From assembly GCF_000455205.1 (NCBI RefSeq), contig NZ_AUWQ01000002.1, positions 62,001-126,000 on the forward strand: a stretch of DNA of 64,000 nt. Direction: 5' to 3'. The position numbers and the translations under genes are program-made. The DNA comes from Mycobacterium sp. UM_CSW (GTDB lineage Bacteria > Actinomycetota > Actinomycetes > Mycobacteriales > Mycobacteriaceae). The notes under the pieces are model-generated. The model was not told where the DNA came from, searched no databases, and saw only the letters and a program-made list of their open reading frames with translations. Shown in pieces: positions 59,827 through 64,000 of the stretch (position 1 is its first letter; each line of letters starts with the position of its first letter).

Positions 59827-62800
59827 GGCCGATCACCCCAGGACGAGGTCAGGGCCGCCAGCTCGTCGGCGGAAAGCCCCGAGGTGCTCATCGGCGCGTG
59901 GGAGCCGCCCTCCTCGGGTTCGGTTTCGGTCGTCGACTTGGCGTCCAGGGCGGCGGCGAGCTCGTGGAGCACGGGATGTTCGAAGATCATCCGCGGGGTC
60001 AGCGGCATTCCGGCGTCGCGGGCCCGCGCGGCGACCCGCACGGCGAGGATGCTGTCCCCGCCGAGATTGAAAAATTCGTCGTGGCGCCCGATTTCGGCGG
60101 TGTCGAGCATGTCGGCGAGGATCGCCGCTAGCGCGCGCTCCGTGGCGGTGTCGGGCGGTTCGGCCGGGCCCCCGGGCGCCGGCGTCGGTGCGGGTCGCTC
60201 GATGTCGGCGACCAACTGGAGTTGACCGTCGTCGGTCCACATGCCGCGCTCGCCGTTGCGGTACAGCCGCGAACCCGGTTGGGCGGCAAACGGATCGGCG
60301 ACGAAGCGGGTCGCAGTGAGCGACGCCCGCGCCAGCCGGCCGATGACCGCCGGGCCGCCACCGTAGTAGACGTCGCCCACCACCCCGCGCGGGACGGGGT
60401 TCAGCCAGGCGTCCAGCAGGAACACCCGAGCGGCCCCGTCGCCCTCGTTGCAGCGGGCCAGTATGCGCTGTCTTTCTTGCGCGTCGGTGATCTGGACGTC
60501 GCGCAGCCGTTGATCGGGGTCGTCGGCGAACGCCTCGATGACGCGGATCAGCCACTCGGCGAAGCGTTCCGCGGTGGCGCGCCGGTACAGCTCGGGGCGA
60601 TAGATGACGTGGCCGCGGTAGCCGTCTTCGGCCGCGAAGAAGTTGACCGACATGTCGGCGTGCGCCACGTCGAAGTCCGGCTCAAGCGCGGTAAACGTGG
60701 TGTCGCCGTCGGGTCCGCTGTCGATCACCTGGTCTTGCGGCAACTGTTCGCGAACGTGCACCACCACGTCGAACAGCGGGTTGCGCGAGAGCGACCGGGC
60801 GGGCCTGACGGCGTCCACCACTTGGTCGAACGGCAGGTCCTGATGTGCGTACGCGGCCAGCGCCATGTCCCTGGTCCGCTGTAGCAGCTCGCGCAGTGTG
60901 GGGTTGCCGCGCAGGTCATTCCGCAACACCACGATGTTGATGAAAAACCCGACGAGGCGGTCCAGGTCGGATTCGTTGCGCCCGGCGACCGGGGTGCCGA
61001 GCGGGACGTCCGGGCCGCCGCCGGCCTTGTGCAGCACCACCGCAACGGCGGCCTGCAGGAGCATGAACTCGGTGATGCCGAGCTCGCGGGTCAGGGCGGT
61101 CAGCTTGGCGCGGGTCGCGGCGCCGAACCCGAACTCGACGGCAGCACCGGCGCCGGTGAGCGCGGCCGGCCGGGGAAAGTCTGGGCGCAGGCCGTTTTCG
61201 TCCGCCAGCCCCTCGAGCTGGCGGGTCCAGTAGTCGCGCTGCGGTCCGGCGATGCCGGCGTTGTCCTCCAGCAGCGCCGCCTGCCACGCGGCGTAGTCGG
61301 CGTATTGCACGGGCAGCGGTTCCCACGCGGGGGCTCGGCCGCCGCGGCGGGCGCGGTACGCGGTGAGCAGGTCGGTGAACAGCACCCCGGCGGACCAGTG
61401 ATCGCCGGCGATGTGGTGCATCACCACAGAAAGGACGTTCCGGTCCGGCGTTCCGAGCACCGCCGCCCGGATCGGCAGGTCGGTCTCCAGGTCGAAGACG
61501 TAGCGGCGCTCGGTATCCAGTTGGGCCCCAAGCCATTCCTCGTCGGGCCCGTTGGCGCGGCGCACCGGAACCACGGCGGGCGGGTGGACGATCTGGTGGG
61601 GGACGCCGTCGATCTCGCGGTAGGTGGTGCGCAGGATCTCGTGCCGGGTCGCGACGTCGGTGACGGCCGCCGCCAGCGCGTCGGTGTCGCACGGGCCCCG
61701 CAACGCCGCCGCGAACGGAATGTTGTTGACGGCGTTGGGCCCGTCGAAGCGATAGGTGAACCAGCTGCGCAGCTGCGACGACGAGAGCGGAACCGGCCCG
61801 CTGCGGTCCAGCGCGGTCAGCCTTGGCCGCGCCGACGCCTGATCCGTGGCGTCGATGTGCGCGGCTAGCCGCGCCACCGTCGCGAGTTCGAAAACCTCGC
61901 GCACGCCGACGTCGACGCCGAACGCGTTACGGACCGACGCGACCAACTTCGTCGCGAGCAGCGAGTGGCCGCCCAGGTCGAAGAACGAGTCGTCGGCGCC
62001 AACCCGGTCGCGGTCGAGCAACTCGGCGAACAGTTCGGCAACGCGCCGCTCCGTGGCCGATGCCGGTTCGCGGAACTCCGCACCGGAACTCACCTCCGGC
62101 GTTGGCAGCGCGGCACGGTCGATCTTGCCGTGCGCGGTGATCGGGATCTCGTCGAGCACAACGTATGCCGCCGGGACCATGTATTCGGGCAGCGCCGCGG
62201 TGACGCGGGCCCGGATGCGGTCGAGGTCGACCTCGGACGTTTCCGCGGCGGGCGTCACATAGCCAACCAGGCTCTTGCCGAGTCCCGGCAGGTCGCTGAC
62301 GACCACGACCGCCTGCCCGACCGTCGGGTCGACCGAGATGGCCGCGGCGACGTCACCCAGTTCGATCCGGAAGCCGCGGATCTTGACCTGTTCGTCGGCG
62401 CGGCCCACGAACTCGACGTCACCGTCCGCGTTGCGGCGCGCCAGGTCCCCGGTGCGGTACATCCGGGCGCCGGGATTGAACGGATCGGCCACGAACCGCT
62501 CGGCGGTCAACCGGGCGCGGCGATGGTATCCGTGCGCCAGATGCGGCCCGCCGAGGTAGATCTCGCCGATCACGCCGACGGGCACCGGTCGCAGCGAATC
62601 GTCGAGTAGGTGCATCGTCGTGTTGATTTTGGGCCGGCCGATGGGCACGATGCGGGTGCCTTGCGGGCCTTCGACCTTGAACCGGCTGGCATTGATCACG
62701 GTTTCGGTCGGACCGTAGAAATTGTGCAGCAGCGCGTCGAATGTCGCGTGGAACTTGTCGGCCACCTCGCCGGGGAGCGGCTCGCCGCCGATGGGCACCC

Positions 62801-64000
62801 GCTGCAACGTCCGCCACTGGTTGACGCCGGGCAGCGACAGGAACAGGCCGAGCAGCGAGGGCACGAAATGCATTGCCGTGATTCCCTCGTCGCGCAGCAG
62901 GTCGGTCAGGTAGCCGATGTCGTTGAGCCCGCCGGGGCGCGGGATCACCATTCGCGACCCGCAGGCCAGCGTGCCGAAGATCTCGGCGATCGACACGTCG
63001 AAGCTTGGCGAGGCGACCTGCAGCAGCCGGTCGGTGTGGTCCACCCCGTACTCGCCCTTGAACCAGACGAAGTATTCGGCGACGGGACGGTGCGGCACCG
63101 CAACGCCTTTGGGCAACCCGGTGGTGCCCGACGTGTAGATCAGGTACGCGGTGTTTTCCGGCCGCAGCGGCCGAACCCGGTCCGCGTCGGTGGGGTCGTC
63201 GGCGCGGTACGCCGCGAGGTCGGCCACCGGCTCGCGCAGCACCAGCTTCGCGTCGCAGTCGTCGAGGATGAACTCGAGTCGGTCCCGCGGATAGCTGGGG
63301 TCCACCGGTACGTATACCGCACCGGACTTGGCGATGCCGACCGCGGTGACGACCAGGTCCGGCGACTTGTCGAGCAGCACGGCCACGCGGTCCTCGCTGC
63401 CGATCCCCTTCTCGATCAGCCAGTGCGCCAACCGGTTTGCCGCCTCATTGATGTCGCGGTAGGTGAACCGGCGGCCTTCGTAGGCTACGGCGACGGCGTC
63501 GGGGGTCCGCGCGGCCTGCTCGGAGACCAGGTCGGCGAGGGTTTTGGGGGCGGTCTGGAACGCCTCGCCGTGCGACACCTCACGCAGCCAGGCGGCGTCG
63601 GCCTCGTCCAGCAGCGCCAGCCCGGCCAGCGGCCGGTCCGGTGCGGCCAGTGCGTCGTCCAGCAGCACGGCGAAGTGATGCAGCATCTGGCGCACCAGCG
63701 CTGGGTCGAGGATCTCCAGCAGGTGTTCGGCCTCCACCAGCGCACCGGTGCCGTCGAACTCGACCATGAAGCCCAGCGGCAGCTGGGTGAGGTTGCTGCG
63801 CAGGCCGTAGCGCTCGCACTCGACGCCGGGCGGGCGGAACCCGCCGTCCGGCTCGCGGAATCCGAAGCTGACCCGGGTCATCCGTTCCGCGCCGTGGCGG
63901 CGATCGGGGTTCAGTTCACGCACGGCACGATCGAGGCCGAGCCGTTGGTGCGCAAACGCTCCGGTTGCCACGTCGCGCGTCGACTTGAGCAACTCGCGAA
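59823..64000 (-). CDS. mbtE: MbtE, NRPS of mycobactin synthesis (5' end outside window)
   Basis: About 1392 residues of MbtE; the frame runs off the right edge, so the N terminus is missing. In order: the end of a condensation domain, an adenylation domain with [20 protein letters not shown] and [13 protein letters not shown], a carrier with [15 protein letters not shown], and a second condensation domain with [16 protein letters not shown] short stub resembling the end of an adenylation domain follows ([20 protein letters not shown]), then a second carrier [18 protein letters not shown]. MbtE loads the first lysine of mycobactin. The stop overlaps the GTG of mbtF. Confidence 0.95.
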   Translation of the reverse strand, partial: RELLKSTRDVATGAFAHQRLGLDRAVRELNPDRRHGAERMTRVSFGFREPDGGFRPPGVECERYGLRSNLTQLPLGFMVEFDGTGALVEAEHLLEILDPALVRQMLHHFAVLLDDALAAPDRPLAGLALLDEADAAWLREVSHGEAFQTAPKTLADLVSEQAARTPDAVAVAYEGRRFTYRDINEAANRLAHWLIEKGIGSEDRVAVLLDKSPDLVVTAVGIAKSGAVYVPVDPSYPRDRLEFILDDCDAKLVLREPVADLAAYRADDPTDADRVRPLRPENTAYLIYTSGTTGLPKGVAVPHRPVAEYFVWFKGEYGVDHTDRLLQVASPSFDVSIAEIFGTLACGSRMVIPRPGGLNDIGYLTDLLRDEGITAMHFVPSLLGLFLSLPGVNQWRTLQRVPIGGEPLPGEVADKFHATFDALLHNFYGPTETVINASRFKVEGPQGTRIVPIGRPKINTTMHLLDDSLRPVPVGVIGEIYLGGPHLAHGYHRRARLTAERFVADPFNPGARMYRTGDLARRNADGDVEFVGRADEQVKIRGFRIELGDVAAAISVDPTVGQAVVVVSDLPGLGKSLVGYVTPAAETSEVDLDRIRARVTAALPEYMVPAAYVVLDEIPITAHGKIDRAALPTPEVSSGAEFREPASATERRVAELFAELLDRDRVGADDSFFDLGGHSLLATKLVASVRNAFGVDVGVREVFELATVARLAAHIDATDQASARPRLTALDRSGPVPLSSSQLRSWFTYRFDGPNAVNNIPFAAALRGPCDTDALAAAVTDVATRHEILRTTYREIDGVPHQIVHPPAVVPVRRANGPDEEWLGAQLDTERRYVFDLETDLPIRAAVLGTPDRNVLSVVMHHIAGDHWSAGVLFTDLLTAYRARRGGRAPAWEPLPVQYADYAAWQAALLEDNAGIAGPQRDYWTRQLEGLADENGLRPDFPRPAALTGAGAAVEFGFGAATRAKLTALTRELGITEFMLLQAAVAVVLHKAGGGPDVPLGTPVAGRNESDLDRLVGFFINIVVLRNDLRGNPTLRELLQRTRDMALAAYAHQDLPFDQVVDAVRPARSLSRNPLFDVVVHVREQLPQDQVIDSGPDGDTTFTALEPDFDVAHADMSVNFFAAEDGYRGHVIYRPELYRRATAERFAEWLIRVIEAFADDPDQRLRDVQITDAQERQRILARCNEGDGAARVFLLDAWLNPVPRGVVGDVYYGGGPAVIGRLARASLTATRFVADPFAAQPGSRLYRNGERGMWTDDGQLQLVADIERPAPTPAPGGPAEPPDTATERALAAILADMLDTAEIGRHDEFFNLGGDSILAVRVAARARDAGMPLTPRMIFEHPVLHELAAALDAKSTTETEPEEGGSHAPMSTSGLSADELAALTSSWGDRP

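Overview
The window comes from a high-GC actinobacterium, almost certainly a slow-growing Mycobacterium. It carries two PE-family proteins (one PE_PGRS), two MTB12/CFP2 antigens and a mycobactin cluster. Its right third also follows the known Mycobacterium tuberculosis order ybeY-phoH-rsmE-dnaJ2-hrcA-(Rv2375)-CFP2-mbtH-mbtG-mbtF-mbtE. No rRNA, tRNA, insertion sequence, integrase or CRISPR array was seen.

Layout. (1) 0-9.5 kb: the tail of a PucR regulator, a zinc alcohol dehydrogenase with an unknown partner, then a leftward set of regulatory and membrane genes (MHB-like/DUF2267 pair, broken SRPBCC gene, AI-2E exporter, GAF-ANTAR regulator, STAS protein, PucR and AraC regulators). (2) 9.7-17 kb: a patchwork stress segment with two DJ-1/PfpI proteins, a monooxygenase, glutamate decarboxylase divergent from HdeD, a DUF1931 protein and an aldo/keto reductase. 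It also holds decayed pieces of an Hsp20/DnaK locus and of an aldehyde dehydrogenase. (3) 17-28 kb: a leftward chaperone-redox operon reading dnaK, grpE, cbpA, cbpM, clpB, zinc-ribbon thioredoxin, UBP-type zinc finger, cNMP-binding TrxR-like flavoprotein; a succinate-semialdehyde-type dehydrogenase lies upstream. (4) 28-43 kb: LtrA, a third DJ-1 protein, a UvrA paralogue, a PE protein with a Pro/Cys tail, an unknown membrane protein, an AraC regulator divergent from a D-aminoacylase-like amidohydrolase, a secreted protein, a class III cyclase, an M15 peptidase and a lysin-B-like esterase. (5) 43-46 kb: a PE_PGRS protein fused to a phosphoesterase. (6) 46-51 kb: the core ybeY/phoH/rsmE/dnaJ2/hrcA block. 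(7) 51-54 kb: an AhpD-like protein coupled to an ECF41-type sigma factor, then two MTB12 paralogues. (8) 54-64 kb: mbtH, mbtG, mbtF and most of mbtE, leftward and mostly overlapping by 4 nt.

How the genes work together. Segments 2-4 look like an accessory stress-tolerance island: protein disaggregation (DnaK/GrpE/CbpA/ClpB), thiol and flavin redox proteins, glyoxalase/deglycase-type DJ-1 proteins, acid and GABA metabolism (glutamate decarboxylase, HdeD, semialdehyde dehydrogenase) and DNA-adduct recognition (UvrA paralogue). The conserved core resumes at ybeY, so the island boundary appears to lie just downstream of ybeY. The most unusual items are the PE_PGRS-phosphoesterase fusion, the PE protein ending in period-six Pro/Cys repeats, the chaperone operon ending in a UBP zinc finger plus a CxxC-less TrxR-like protein with a cyclic-nucleotide domain, and the gene fragments that record past rearrangement of the island.
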